Shown here: one piece after another, positions 36,818 through 45,413 of the stretch
Numbering within the stretch: position 1 is the stretch's first letter
How the letters are laid out: the number at the start of each line of letters is the position of its first letter
Assembly (NCBI RefSeq): GCF_001895045.1
Contig: NZ_BDAM01000007.1
Coordinates: forward strand, 124,001 to 188,000
Reading direction: 5' to 3'
From: Rhodococcus coprophilus NBRC 100603
Lineage (GTDB): Bacteria > Actinomycetota > Actinomycetes > Mycobacteriales > Mycobacteriaceae
DNA length: 64,000 nt
The notes under the pieces: generated by a model
What the model saw: only the letters and a program-made list of their open reading frames with translations
What the model was told of the DNA's origin: nothing
Database searches by the model: none
Translations under genes and position numbers: made by a program

Positions 36818-36859
36818 TGGTAGGTGCCTCATGCGGGCGAAACACGCAGGCACCTACCA
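36818..36859 (+). terminator. Hairpin terminator after the LLM gene
   Basis: TGGTAGGTGCCT (36818-36829) pairs perfectly with AGGCACCTACCA (36848-36859); the 18-base loop contains a small GCG/CGC stem. There is no T-run. It lies 11 bases past the stop of the oxidoreductase gene. Confidence 0.65.
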
Positions 36860-36869
36860 TCGATGATGC

Positions 36870-38048
36870 ATGCCGTATGTACCGATGCTTCCACCGTGCA
36901 GCCCTGGCGACTGGGACGACGATCGCCGGAGGCGGCGCCTGCGCGACACCCGGCTGGGGCATTCGCCGAACGCCGGGCCGGCACGCCGCACCCTCGCCCG
37001 CATCGCTTATCTGCTCGTCCCACTGGTCGTACTGGCCGCCCAGTACTGGTCGTGGGATGTCGCACCCGTTCGTGAACAACTCGCCCTGACGCAACCGCGG
37101 ATCCACCAGGTCCACGACGCCCCACCCGGCGCGCTCGACACCGCGGTGGTCGATCTCGTCGGACTCGGCAATCTGGATGCGACCGCCACCGCCGAGTCTC
37201 TGTCCGCGCTGAGCGAGATCGGCCAGGTGTGGGCGGTCGAATACGACAACCGAGGTCTCGACACCGCCGTCGTGAGCGACCTGATCCTCGAGCGCGCCGG
37301 GTGGTCGGGCGTGGAGAACATCGTCCTCGTCGGACACAGCATGGGCGGCATCATCGCCCTCGAGGTCGCACAGCACCTGTACGAGGAAACCCCGCTGGAG
37401 GTGACGGGCGTGGTGCTGGACTGCACTCCCGTCGACCTCCACGCGGTGCGGGCCGAGAGCCGCAACGCCGGTGAAGAGATGCTCCGCTGGGCCGGCTGGA
37501 TCCCGGGCGCCCGCGAGAGCCGCATCATGCGGATGTCGGTGGAGATCGCGGCACGTCAGGAACGGTTCGTCGTCCCTTCGGACCGTTGGTACCTGCGGAT
37601 CGACACCGCCGAACTGCGCGGCGTGATCGAGGAAGTGCTGCGTGACAAGATCCTGTCCGATGACGCCCCGAGCAACGGAATGATCGAATCGCAGTTCCGC
37701 GCGATCGTCGCCTCGGGTGCCGTCGACAATCTGCAAGCGCTCGCCGACGAACGCGACGACAAGGCTCGCCCCGCCATGGTGTTCCTCCGTCCCCGGTACG
37801 CACCCGCCGACCCGGTCGTGGACGTCGAGTACACGCAACAGATCCTGGTGGACCAGTCGGGCGGACCCGACGGCACGCTGCTCGTGTCGAAGCTCGACGG
37901 CATCGGGCATGCGAACCCGATCGAGGCTCCGGCCGCCTACAACGAGGCGATCACGCGCCGGATACTTCCGTTCCTGGACTCGCGTCCCGGCGCGACCGAG
38001 ACGAACGACGAGGGCGTGGCCGAAAGTGTCGTACCGGACGGATCTTGA
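36870..38048 (+). CDS. Membrane-anchored alpha/beta hydrolase
   Basis: 392 residues. A basic cytosolic N-terminus of about 40 residues precedes one hydrophobic helix (about 45-60, IAYLLVPLVVLAAQYW), placing the rest outside. The catalytic domain has a nucleophile elbow 'GHSMGG' and a likely catalytic His in 'GIGHANP'. Lipase/esterase-like; substrate unknown. Its start lies just after the previous terminator, so it has its own promoter. Confidence 0.78.
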   Translation: MPYVPMLPPCSPGDWDDDRRRRRLRDTRLGHSPNAGPARRTLARIAYLLVPLVVLAAQYWSWDVAPVREQLALTQPRIHQVHDAPPGALDTAVVDLVGLGNLDATATAESLSALSEIGQVWAVEYDNRGLDTAVVSDLILERAGWSGVENIVLVGHSMGGIIALEVAQHLYEETPLEVTGVVLDCTPVDLHAVRAESRNAGEEMLRWAGWIPGARESRIMRMSVEIAARQERFVVPSDRWYLRIDTAELRGVIEEVLRDKILSDDAPSNGMIESQFRAIVASGAVDNLQALADERDDKARPAMVFLRPRYAPADPVVDVEYTQQILVDQSGGPDGTLLVSKLDGIGHANPIEAPAAYNEAITRRILPFLDSRPGATETNDEGVAESVVPDGS

Positions 38049-38104
38049 TGGCACAACGCTCATCACCCGTTCATCTTCGGCGGCTGAGCACCTCCCTCGC
38101 CTCG

Positions 38105-39442
38105 CTACCCCAGCCAGTCCAGCACCGCGGCAGCGGTCCAGGACTGCTGCATACTGCCCAGCGGCTCACCCGTGAACGGTTCGTAGTACTCCGCGAACGA
38201 ACCGTCGCTCGCCTGTCGTAACCCCTCTGCCCGCAACATGTTCGACCGTTCCGCCCAGCCGCGGCGAGCGAATGCCCACGAGAACAGCCACGTCATGACC
38301 GGCCATACCGGCCCGCGCCAGTATTCGCGGGGCCGGAAGGCACCCGAAACGGGCGAGGTCGACGGCGGCACCGCATATCGCAGGTCGGGGTGACCACAGA
38401 ATTTCGGGCCCTCGAACGTGCGGATCAACGCTCGTTCCGCCTGCCGGTCGAGTCCGCCGCACAGCAGGGGAGCGAACATCGCGAGGGTGTCGGTGGTCAG
38501 CCATCGTCCGCTGCGCAGATCGAAGTCCTTCGCCGCGCCGCTGCGTGGGTCGGTGGTGGCGACCACGCCGTGCCGGAACCGTTCGGCCCAGCCGTACAGT
38601 TCGCGCACGTCGGCGTTGGGCCGGGAGTGCTCTTCGCCGATGTTGGCGAGGACCTCGCACGCCAGGGAGAACACCGCGCTGACGAACACGTCCTCCACCG
38701 CGAAGCTCATCGTCTTGGCGAGTGCGTCGTCTTCGTAACGCGCCACCTTCATTTCCTCGAGCAACCACAGGTAGCGGGCGTACTCACCGTCCGTAGGCCG
38801 CTCGGCGGGATCGGCGACGTGGTTGAGATCCTCCCGCCGGAAGAGCGGGACCTCGCCGGCTGAGACGTTCGCGTATGCCAGATCCCACCGTGGCGAGTTG
38901 TCCATCCCGGACTCCCATCCGTGGTACAGCGCTATGCGGCCGTTCCCGTCCAGGTCACGGGCATGAGCGAGCCACCGGTGCCAGCGCACGAGGTCGGCCC
39001 ACCGGCGGTCGAGGAACTCCTCCGCGACGGCGCGCGTGCTGCGGCCGTGCCGCCGCGAGTTCTCGAGAATGCGCTGCACCGCGATCGCGTGCACCGGCGG
39101 CTGGGTGATGCCCGAAGTTTCGACTCCGAGAGGGGCGTGGGCTGCCAGATCGGACACCGCCCAGCGCGCCGGCCCAGGGAAGTACCCGTCGATACCGTTC
39201 GCGAAAACGATGTGCGGAATCATGCCGTTCTTCCACTGGGCAGACAGCAGGGTGTCGAGTTCGACGACGGCACGTTCGACGCTGAGCGGTGCGAGCCCGA
39301 CCGCGACGAAGGCGGCGTCCCAGCTCCACATGTGCGGATACAGCCGGGGTGCAGCACTGGTCATGGTGCCCAGGTCGTTGCCGCGCAGCAGGTAGGCGGC
39401 GCGCGCAGCGAGCTGAGTGGGTGTGAATCCTCGGTCCGGCAT
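38105..39442 (-). CDS. ggh: Glucosylglycerate hydrolase (GH63)
   Basis: 445 residues from the ATG at 39442. Strong resemblance to the mycobacterial glucosylglycerate hydrolase: 'FTPTQLAARAAYLLRGNDLG', 'PHMWSWDAAFVAVGLAPLS', 'YHGWESGMDNSPRWD', 'FRPREYWRGPVWPV' and the C-terminal 'FAEYYEPFTGEPLGSMQQSW'. It is an (alpha/alpha)6-barrel enzyme that splits the compatible solute glucosylglycerate into glucose and glycerate. In mycobacteria this is linked to recovery from nitrogen starvation. The synthesis genes (gpgS/gpgP) are not in this window. Confidence 0.93.
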   Translation of the reverse strand: MPDRGFTPTQLAARAAYLLRGNDLGTMTSAAPRLYPHMWSWDAAFVAVGLAPLSVERAVVELDTLLSAQWKNGMIPHIVFANGIDGYFPGPARWAVSDLAAHAPLGVETSGITQPPVHAIAVQRILENSRRHGRSTRAVAEEFLDRRWADLVRWHRWLAHARDLDGNGRIALYHGWESGMDNSPRWDLAYANVSAGEVPLFRREDLNHVADPAERPTDGEYARYLWLLEEMKVARYEDDALAKTMSFAVEDVFVSAVFSLACEVLANIGEEHSRPNADVRELYGWAERFRHGVVATTDPRSGAAKDFDLRSGRWLTTDTLAMFAPLLCGGLDRQAERALIRTFEGPKFCGHPDLRYAVPPSTSPVSGAFRPREYWRGPVWPVMTWLFSWAFARRGWAERSNMLRAEGLRQASDGSFAEYYEPFTGEPLGSMQQSWTAAAVLDWLG

Positions 39443-39528
39443 CGTCTCATTCTCCGGCTTCCCCGCCGATCCGCACGCCGGGCCGGACTGTGTAACACGC
39501 GCGATACACGCGGGACTAGGCTCGAAGA

Positions 39529-40467
39529 ATGGGCAGGCAGCGAGGTGGCCGGGCTGCATCGACGCCGCGCCGGGGAAAAACGACGGATGAGCCGAAGGGC
39601 CCCGTCGAAGGTATGTACGACATCGACACCGGTACATGTGAGCTGGTCAAGGACCGTTATCTGCCCGACGGCTGGGTGCTCGAGGTCAACGGTGTACCCA
39701 GCTCCCACATCGACCTGGGCGACCCGACGCTGCTCGAATTCGAGTACATGCGCTGGATCGCGATGCTCGTCGAGAGCAGGTTCGCCGACGACGCCCGGAT
39801 CCGCGCCCTGCACCTCGGCGGGGGAGCCTGCACGATGGCACGGTACTTCGCGGCCGTGTACCCCGACGCTCGTCAGGTGGTCGTGGAGATCGACGGCCGG
39901 CTCGCCGAGTTGGTCCGGGAGTGGTTCGACCTGCCCCGCGCGCCCCTGCTCCGGATTCGAGTCGGTGAAGCTCGCGCGGTGCTCACCACCCTCTCGGACG
40001 ACAGCAGAGATCTCATCGTCCGCGACGTCTTCGCTTTCAACAAGACGCCCGTGGCCCTGACGACCGTCGAGTTCACGCGGCACGCGCGGCGAGTGCTGTC
40101 TCCCGGGGGCATCTACGTCGTCAACTGCGGGGACACCCGCGACCTGACGACCGCGCGACGCGAAGCCGCCACGATCGGGTCCGTGTTCGAGCACCTGGTG
40201 GTCATCGCCGATCCCGCGATGCTCAAGGGCCGGCGCTACGGCAACATCATCATCGCCGGAAGCGACACTCCGCTGGACCGGAACCCATCTCTGGCAAGGG
40301 ATTTGCTCGGCGGGGCGGTCCCGGCACATCTGTGGGACGACACCCAGGTGCGACGGTTCGCGGCGGGTTCCCGCGTGATCGACGACAGTGAAGCCCCCGT
40401 ACGGAAGCCCGCCACACCGGCAGAGGGCGGAACAAATGGGAAGCCGCAGGGGTTGCAGGAGTCATGA
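39529..40467 (+). CDS. Spermidine-synthase-like methyltransferase-fold protein
   Basis: 312 residues. The Rossmann core has 'RALHLGGGACTMARYFAAVYPDARQVVVEIDGRL' (motif I and the acidic residue after strand 2) and 'LIVRDVFAFNKTP', as in polyamine synthases and related class I methyltransferases. It lacks a clear polyamine-site tetramer, so the substrate is uncertain. Basic N-terminal 25 residues. The stop overlaps the pirin start (ATGA). Confidence 0.75.
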   Translation: MGRQRGGRAASTPRRGKTTDEPKGPVEGMYDIDTGTCELVKDRYLPDGWVLEVNGVPSSHIDLGDPTLLEFEYMRWIAMLVESRFADDARIRALHLGGGACTMARYFAAVYPDARQVVVEIDGRLAELVREWFDLPRAPLLRIRVGEARAVLTTLSDDSRDLIVRDVFAFNKTPVALTTVEFTRHARRVLSPGGIYVVNCGDTRDLTTARREAATIGSVFEHLVVIADPAMLKGRRYGNIIIAGSDTPLDRNPSLARDLLGGAVPAHLWDDTQVRRFAAGSRVIDDSEAPVRKPATPAEGGTNGKPQGLQES

Positions 40468-41489
40468 CTTCCGTGGACTCGCCCGTAATGCAGGTTTTTC
40501 CTCTGGGTTCGCCCTGGCAGACGATCGATCCGTTCCTCTTCGTCGCCCACCACGTGGACGCGTATCCGGCGGGCAACTCCGAACTCGGTCCCGACGCTCC
40601 GCTCACCGGGCGGCCCATCGGTCAGGACTTCGGGAACCCCGAGGGCTGGAACATGTACCACGGGACGACCGTCCCGGGCTTCCCCCAGCACCCGCACCGC
40701 GGCTTCGAGACCGTGACGTTCGTGCGCGAGGGCATCATCGATCATTCCGACTCGGTGGGTGCCACAGCGCGCTTCGGGGAGGGCGACACGCAGTGGCTCA
40801 CCGCGGGCAACGGCGTGGTGCACAGCGAGATGTTCCCGCTTCTCCACCGAGACCGCCCCAATCCCCTCGAGTTGTTCCAGATCTGGCTCAACCTTCCCCG
40901 CGAGTCGAAGACCGCAGACCCGCACTTCACGATGCTGTGGAGCGAGGCGACGCCCACCGTCGCGTCGACGGACGCCTCGGGACGCGCCACGCACGTCCGG
41001 GTGCTCGCAGGGGCCCTCGGTGACGCCGTCCCGCCGTCGCCGCCGCCGGCCTCCTGGGCGTCCCGGCCCGACGCCGACGTCGCGATCTGGAACATCGACC
41101 TCGAGGCCGGCGCGGAGTGGACTCTTCCGCCCGCCGCCGGTTCCGAAACCCGGCGGGTTCTCTACGTCTACAACGGTTCCACAGCCGATATCGGCGGCAC
41201 CCGGGTGGAGGCCGGGCACGGTGCGCTCGTCGACGCGTCCGCGCCGGTCGTGCTCCGGGGCGGCGGAGAGGCGACGCAGATCCTGATGTTGCAGGGTCGC
41301 CCGATCGGCGAACCCGTCGTGTCGTACGGACCGTTCGTCCTCAACGACGAAGCGGGAGTGCGCAAAGCCTTCGACGACTACCGGCGCACGGGGTTCGGTG
41401 GCTGGCCGTGGAACTCCGACGGCCCGGTCCATCCGGCGGATTCGGGACGCTTCGCCCGTTACCCCGACGGGAAGCTCGAAACTCCCTGA
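40464..41489 (+). CDS. Pirin family protein
   Basis: 341 residues, two cupin domains. The N-terminal cupin keeps the metal-binding 'FPQHPHRGFETVT' and 'GNGVVHSEMFP' segments. Pirins are iron-binding cupins, some with quercetinase activity or roles in redox sensing. It is translationally coupled to the spermidine-synthase-like gene. An unusual Pro-rich stretch (about 190-200) separates the domains. Confidence 0.9.
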   Translation: MTSVDSPVMQVFPLGSPWQTIDPFLFVAHHVDAYPAGNSELGPDAPLTGRPIGQDFGNPEGWNMYHGTTVPGFPQHPHRGFETVTFVREGIIDHSDSVGATARFGEGDTQWLTAGNGVVHSEMFPLLHRDRPNPLELFQIWLNLPRESKTADPHFTMLWSEATPTVASTDASGRATHVRVLAGALGDAVPPSPPPASWASRPDADVAIWNIDLEAGAEWTLPPAAGSETRRVLYVYNGSTADIGGTRVEAGHGALVDASAPVVLRGGGEATQILMLQGRPIGEPVVSYGPFVLNDEAGVRKAFDDYRRTGFGGWPWNSDGPVHPADSGRFARYPDGKLETP

Positions 41490-41525
41490 CGGGACCGCCT
41501 CCCGCCTTCGTCACTCGAACCCTCG

Positions 41526-42959
41526 TCACTCGAAATGCATGGACCGGGTGACTCGGCCGAGCCTCATGGCGGGCAGATCCAGCAGGTAGTTCTGGCGCAT
41601 GAGCCAGGGACTGCGCGAACCCTGTGCAGGCAGTGATTTCTCGGCACGGTGGATGTATCCCGCGTTCAGTCCGAGCAGCGGTCTGCGCTCCCCGTTCCCG
41701 GTGTAGGACGGTACTGCGATCCGGTATCCCTTCCGGCGCATGTAGCCGAGCAAGCGGCACACGTAGAGCGATGCGAGGTCCGCACGCAGGGTCCACGACG
41801 CGTTCGTGTAACCGATGCACAGTGCAGCGTTCGGGATGCCGTCGAGCATCGTTCCCCGGTAGATGACCTTCGTCGAGAGATCGACGGGTTCGCCGTCGAC
41901 GGTGATCGAGATCCCGCCGGCCGGAACGAGGCGCAGACCGGTCGCGGGTATCAGGATATCGGCCTCGAGTTCGGTGCCCGAACGCAATCGGACGCCCTTC
42001 TCGGTGACCGTGTCGATGTGGTCGGTGACGACCTCGGCGGTACCGGCCCGCAGAGTCCGGAACAGGTCCGAGTCCGGCACCACGCACAGCCGCTGGTCCC
42101 ACGGATCGTACGAAGGAGTGAAGTGCGGATCGACGTGCACATCGTCGCGCAACTGACGCTCGGTGAGCATGTGCAGCACCCGCTTCGCGAGAAACGGTGC
42201 ACGACGGCAGAACTGGTAGAAGCCGAGATTGGTCATCACGTTCTTGGCTCGCACCGCACGATGGGCGACGGCACCGGGCAGGTACCGGTGGAGCCCACGC
42301 GCCAACGGGTCCCGGGCCGGAAGGGACATCACATACGACGGTGAGCGCTGCAGCATGGTCACGTGCGCGGCGTGTTCCGCGAGCGCGGGCACCAGAGTCA
42401 TCGCCGTCGCTCCACTGCCGATCACCACGATCTTCTTGTCGTGCCAGTCGAGACCGTCGGGCCAGAACTGGGGGTGCACCACGGTGCCGGAGAAATCGTC
42501 CAGCCCGGTGATCTCGGGAAGGTACCCGGATTCGTAGCTGTAGTAGCCGCTGCACAGATAGAGGAACGAGCACGTCCACTCCGTGATCCCGTCCGCGGTG
42601 CGGACCCGCACGGTCCAGCGGGCCTGCTCGGTGGACCACGAAGCCTCGGTGACCTTGTGGCCGAATCGTATTCGCTTGTCGATGCCGTTCTCTGCGGCCG
42701 TGGCGCGCACGTATCGGAGGATGTCCGCTCCGTCGGCGATCGACTTCTCACCTCGCCACGGGCGGAACGGGTACCCCAGGGTGTACATGTCGCTGTCGGA
42801 GCGGATTCCCGGGTAACGGAACAGATCCCACGTTCCACCGATCGCGTCGCGACCCTCGAGGATCGCGTAGCTCAGATCCGGGCACCGCGTCCGAAGGCGA
42901 TAGGCGGCACCGATCCCGGAGAGTCCGGCTCCGACGATCAGCACATCGACATGTTCCAC
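41526..42959 (-). CDS. Baeyer-Villiger-type flavin monooxygenase (EthA/MymA-like)
   Basis: 477 residues, GTG start. FAD site 'GAGLSGIG' at the N-terminus with 'DAIGGTWDLFRYPGIRSDSD', the Baeyer-Villiger fingerprint 'FSGTVVHPQFW' (about 160-170) and NADPH site 'GSGATAMTL'. The closest known types are mycobacterial EthA and MymA, which oxidise ketones, thioethers and fatty substrates. The gene is 6 bases after the PHP-domain gene. Confidence 0.9.
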   Translation of the reverse strand: MEHVDVLIVGAGLSGIGAAYRLRTRCPDLSYAILEGRDAIGGTWDLFRYPGIRSDSDMYTLGYPFRPWRGEKSIADGADILRYVRATAAENGIDKRIRFGHKVTEASWSTEQARWTVRVRTADGITEWTCSFLYLCSGYYSYESGYLPEITGLDDFSGTVVHPQFWPDGLDWHDKKIVVIGSGATAMTLVPALAEHAAHVTMLQRSPSYVMSLPARDPLARGLHRYLPGAVAHRAVRAKNVMTNLGFYQFCRRAPFLAKRVLHMLTERQLRDDVHVDPHFTPSYDPWDQRLCVVPDSDLFRTLRAGTAEVVTDHIDTVTEKGVRLRSGTELEADILIPATGLRLVPAGGISITVDGEPVDLSTKVIYRGTMLDGIPNAALCIGYTNASWTLRADLASLYVCRLLGYMRRKGYRIAVPSYTGNGERRPLLGLNAGYIHRAEKSLPAQGSRSPWLMRQNYLLDLPAMRLGRVTRSMHFE

Positions 42960-42965
42960 CGTTTC

Positions 42966-43979
42966 CTACCCTTCGGTCCAGGCCAGGAGGTCGCCGGCCG
43001 GCCACGTGTTGATCACCCGATCCGGTTCGACGCCCCGCTCGGCTGCGCGCTCGCAACCGTAACCCAGCCATGCGAGCTGGCCGGGCGCGTGCGCGTCGGT
43101 ATCGATGGAGAACAGGCATTCCGTCTCGAGTGCAAGATCGATCAGGCGTGACGGCGGGTCGCGCCGCTCCGGCCTCGAGTTGATTTCCACCGCGGTGCCG
43201 TGGTCACGGCAGGCCGCGAACACCTTCTCTGCGTCGAACTTCGATTCCGGACGCTGCCCACGGCCGCCGGTGACCAATCTGCCCGTGCAGTGGCCCAGCA
43301 CGTCGACGTGAGGATTTGCGACGGCGCAGAGCATCCGTTTCGTCATCACGTCCCGGTCGGCACGGAGGTGGGAGTGCACACTGGCCACCACCACGTCGAG
43401 TTCCGCAAGAAGGCCCTCGTCCTGGTCGAGGGTGCCGTCGTCGAGGATGTCGACTTCGATACCGGTGAGTATCCTTGCGCCCTCGCCCTTCTCGTTGATC
43501 TCGGCGACGCCGTCGAGTTGTGTGCGCAGGCGTTCGGCGCTCAGCCCGTTCGCGACCGTCAGGCGCGGGGAGTGGTCGGTGAGCGCGAAGTATTCGTGTC
43601 CGATCATCGAGGACGCGGCACTGTGCATCTCCTCGATGGAACTACCGCCGTCCGACCAGTCCGAGTGAGTGTGCAGATCTCCCCGCAACGCAGCCAGCAA
43701 CTCCTGTCCACCCAGGCCGATCGGTTCGGCCTCTTCGCGAAGCCGGACGAGATAGTCGGGAACACCGTCGAACGACTCCCGGATGACCGCCGCCGTCTTC
43801 GGTCCGATACCGGGCAGTTCCGTCCAGTTGTCGCTCCGCCGCCGCGACGCGCGCGTGAGGTCGTCGAGGTCCGCGACCACATCGGCCGCGTGCCGGAACG
43901 CCTGGACGCGGTAGGTGGCGGCGTGTTCGCGTTCGAGATAGAACGCGACCTCACTGAGAGCTGTGACCGGATCCATCAC
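42966..43979 (-). CDS. HhH-PHP domain protein (polymerase X-related without polymerase core)
   Basis: 337 residues. The N-terminal part (about 1-75) resembles the 8-kDa HhH domain of family X DNA polymerases (FYLEREHAATYRVQAFRHAA, LPGIGPKTAAVI). The rest is a PHP phosphoesterase with metal ligands in 'DLHTHSDWSDG', 'LTDHSPR', 'GIEVDIL', 'VHSHLR' and 'DTDAHAP'. The nucleotidyltransferase palm is absent. It may be a DNA-end phosphoesterase or 3'-5' exonuclease in repair; a histidinol-phosphatase-like role is the alternative. Two adjacent ATGs are possible starts (43979 and 43976). Confidence 0.85.
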   Translation of the reverse strand: MMDPVTALSEVAFYLEREHAATYRVQAFRHAADVVADLDDLTRASRRRSDNWTELPGIGPKTAAVIRESFDGVPDYLVRLREEAEPIGLGGQELLAALRGDLHTHSDWSDGGSSIEEMHSAASSMIGHEYFALTDHSPRLTVANGLSAERLRTQLDGVAEINEKGEGARILTGIEVDILDDGTLDQDEGLLAELDVVVASVHSHLRADRDVMTKRMLCAVANPHVDVLGHCTGRLVTGGRGQRPESKFDAEKVFAACRDHGTAVEINSRPERRDPPSRLIDLALETECLFSIDTDAHAPGQLAWLGYGCERAAERGVEPDRVINTWPAGDLLAWTEG

Positions 43980-44029
43980 TCCATTGTGGCCGCGAGATCG
44001 TCCCCGCGAGGGCCCGTACCGTGGAGATC

Positions 44030-44680
44030 ATGCCGAAATGTCCGATTGTCCTCACCGTCGCCGCCGGTGGCGCCGTATCCGTGCTCGCCTGGGTGTCGTC
44101 GCAGGTGACCGCACAGGCCGACGACCGGATGGTGGACCTCACCGACGCGCCCGCCGCACCCGTGGTGATCGTGCCGGGGGCGCGGGTGCGCGCGGGTCTG
44201 CCGATGACGTACCTGAGGGGACGTCTCGACGCCGCAATCGAACTGGTCCGCGCCGGGCGCGTGCAGGCCGTGCTGGTGTCGGGCGACGCGGCAGGCCGAT
44301 CCGGGGACGAGATCGCAGCGATGGTGCGGTACCTCGTCGCCCACGACGTCGCGCGCGAGCGAATCGTCACCGATCCTTACGGGCTCGACACCTACGACAC
44401 CGCACGGCGCGCGGTGGAGACCTACGGGGTGAGGCAGGCGCTCGTCGTGACCCAGTCGTTCCACCTTTCCCGCGCCGTCGCTCTGTGCCGCCGGGCGGGT
44501 ATCGACATCACCGGGGTCCGGGCGGGCGGGAACGTCCGTGTGAGCACCCGCGTCCGCAATCTTCTTCGCGAATTCCTGCTCTCACGGCCGAAGGCGTTCC
44601 TGGAGTTGCGGTTCCCACGTGATCCGCTTGTCAGCACCCCGCCCGACGACAGGCTCGCCGAAATCCTCGCCGTGCATTGA
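44030..44680 (+). CDS. YdcF/SanA-like (DUF218) protein
   Basis: 216 residues. An N-terminal hydrophobic segment (about 5-25, signal anchor or signal peptide) is followed by the DUF218 core 'VVIVPGARVRAGLP', 'LVSGDAAG', 'DPYGLDTYDTARRA' and 'VTQSFHLSRAVAL'. Family members act at the envelope in peptidoglycan or vancomycin-tolerance phenotypes, but the chemistry is unproven. The start could also be the GTG three codons upstream (44021). Confidence 0.85.
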   Translation: MPKCPIVLTVAAGGAVSVLAWVSSQVTAQADDRMVDLTDAPAAPVVIVPGARVRAGLPMTYLRGRLDAAIELVRAGRVQAVLVSGDAAGRSGDEIAAMVRYLVAHDVARERIVTDPYGLDTYDTARRAVETYGVRQALVVTQSFHLSRAVALCRRAGIDITGVRAGGNVRVSTRVRNLLREFLLSRPKAFLELRFPRDPLVSTPPDDRLAEILAVH

Positions 44681-44730
44681 CGCCCGTCCGCGGGTGTCGA
44701 TGCCGCGCCGCAGCTCATAGTGTGGACGCC

Positions 44731-45402
44731 ATGCGTCCAACAGCCCTCATCACCGGCGGCGGCCGCGGTCTCGGCGCCGCGATCGCCCGTGAACTCGCAC
44801 CCACCCACGATCTTCTTCTCGGCGGACGACGCCGCAACTCTCTCGACGCCGTGCTCGCCGAGCTTCCGGGTGCGACCGCGTGGCCCGTCGACCTTCTCGA
44901 TCACGACGCCGTTGCCGCGGCGACGGCGGATATCGACCGCCTCGACGTCCTCGTGCACAACGCAGGAATCGCGGACCTGGGAACGATCGCCGACGCGAAT
45001 GCGGCGCAGTGGCGTGACACCTTCGAAAGCAACGTCGTCGCGGTCGTCGAACTCACCCGGTTGCTGCTTCCGGCCCTTCGGGCAGCGAGCGGGCATGTGG
45101 TGCTCATCAATTCGGGCGCCGGGTTACGCGCGAACGCGGGATGGGGCGCGTATGCGGCGAGCAAGTTCGCACTGCGTGCGTTCGGTGACGCACTCCGGCT
45201 CGAGGAGCCGTCGCTGCGGGTCACCTCCGTGCATCCGGGCCGGATCGACACCGACATGCAACGCGCGATCGTTGCGACGGAGGGCGGAGAATACGACCCG
45301 GAGCGTTTCCTGAAGCCGGGCACCGTGGCCCGCGCAGTGCGGCAAGCAGTCGAGACGCCACGCGACGCACAGCCCACCGAGATAGTCCTCCGACCGTGGT
45401 GA
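44731..45402 (+). CDS. Short-chain dehydrogenase/reductase
   Basis: 223 residues, a compact SDR. Cofactor motif 'TGGGRGLG', 'HNAGIAD', Ser in 'LINSGAG', YxxxK in 'YAASKFA' and a short C-terminus. Substrate unknown. It is 50 bases after the YdcF-like gene on the same strand. Confidence 0.87.
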   Translation: MRPTALITGGGRGLGAAIARELAPTHDLLLGGRRRNSLDAVLAELPGATAWPVDLLDHDAVAAATADIDRLDVLVHNAGIADLGTIADANAAQWRDTFESNVVAVVELTRLLLPALRAASGHVVLINSGAGLRANAGWGAYAASKFALRAFGDALRLEEPSLRVTSVHPGRIDTDMQRAIVATEGGEYDPERFLKPGTVARAVRQAVETPRDAQPTEIVLRPW

Positions 45403-45413
45403 GCGGAAAAACC

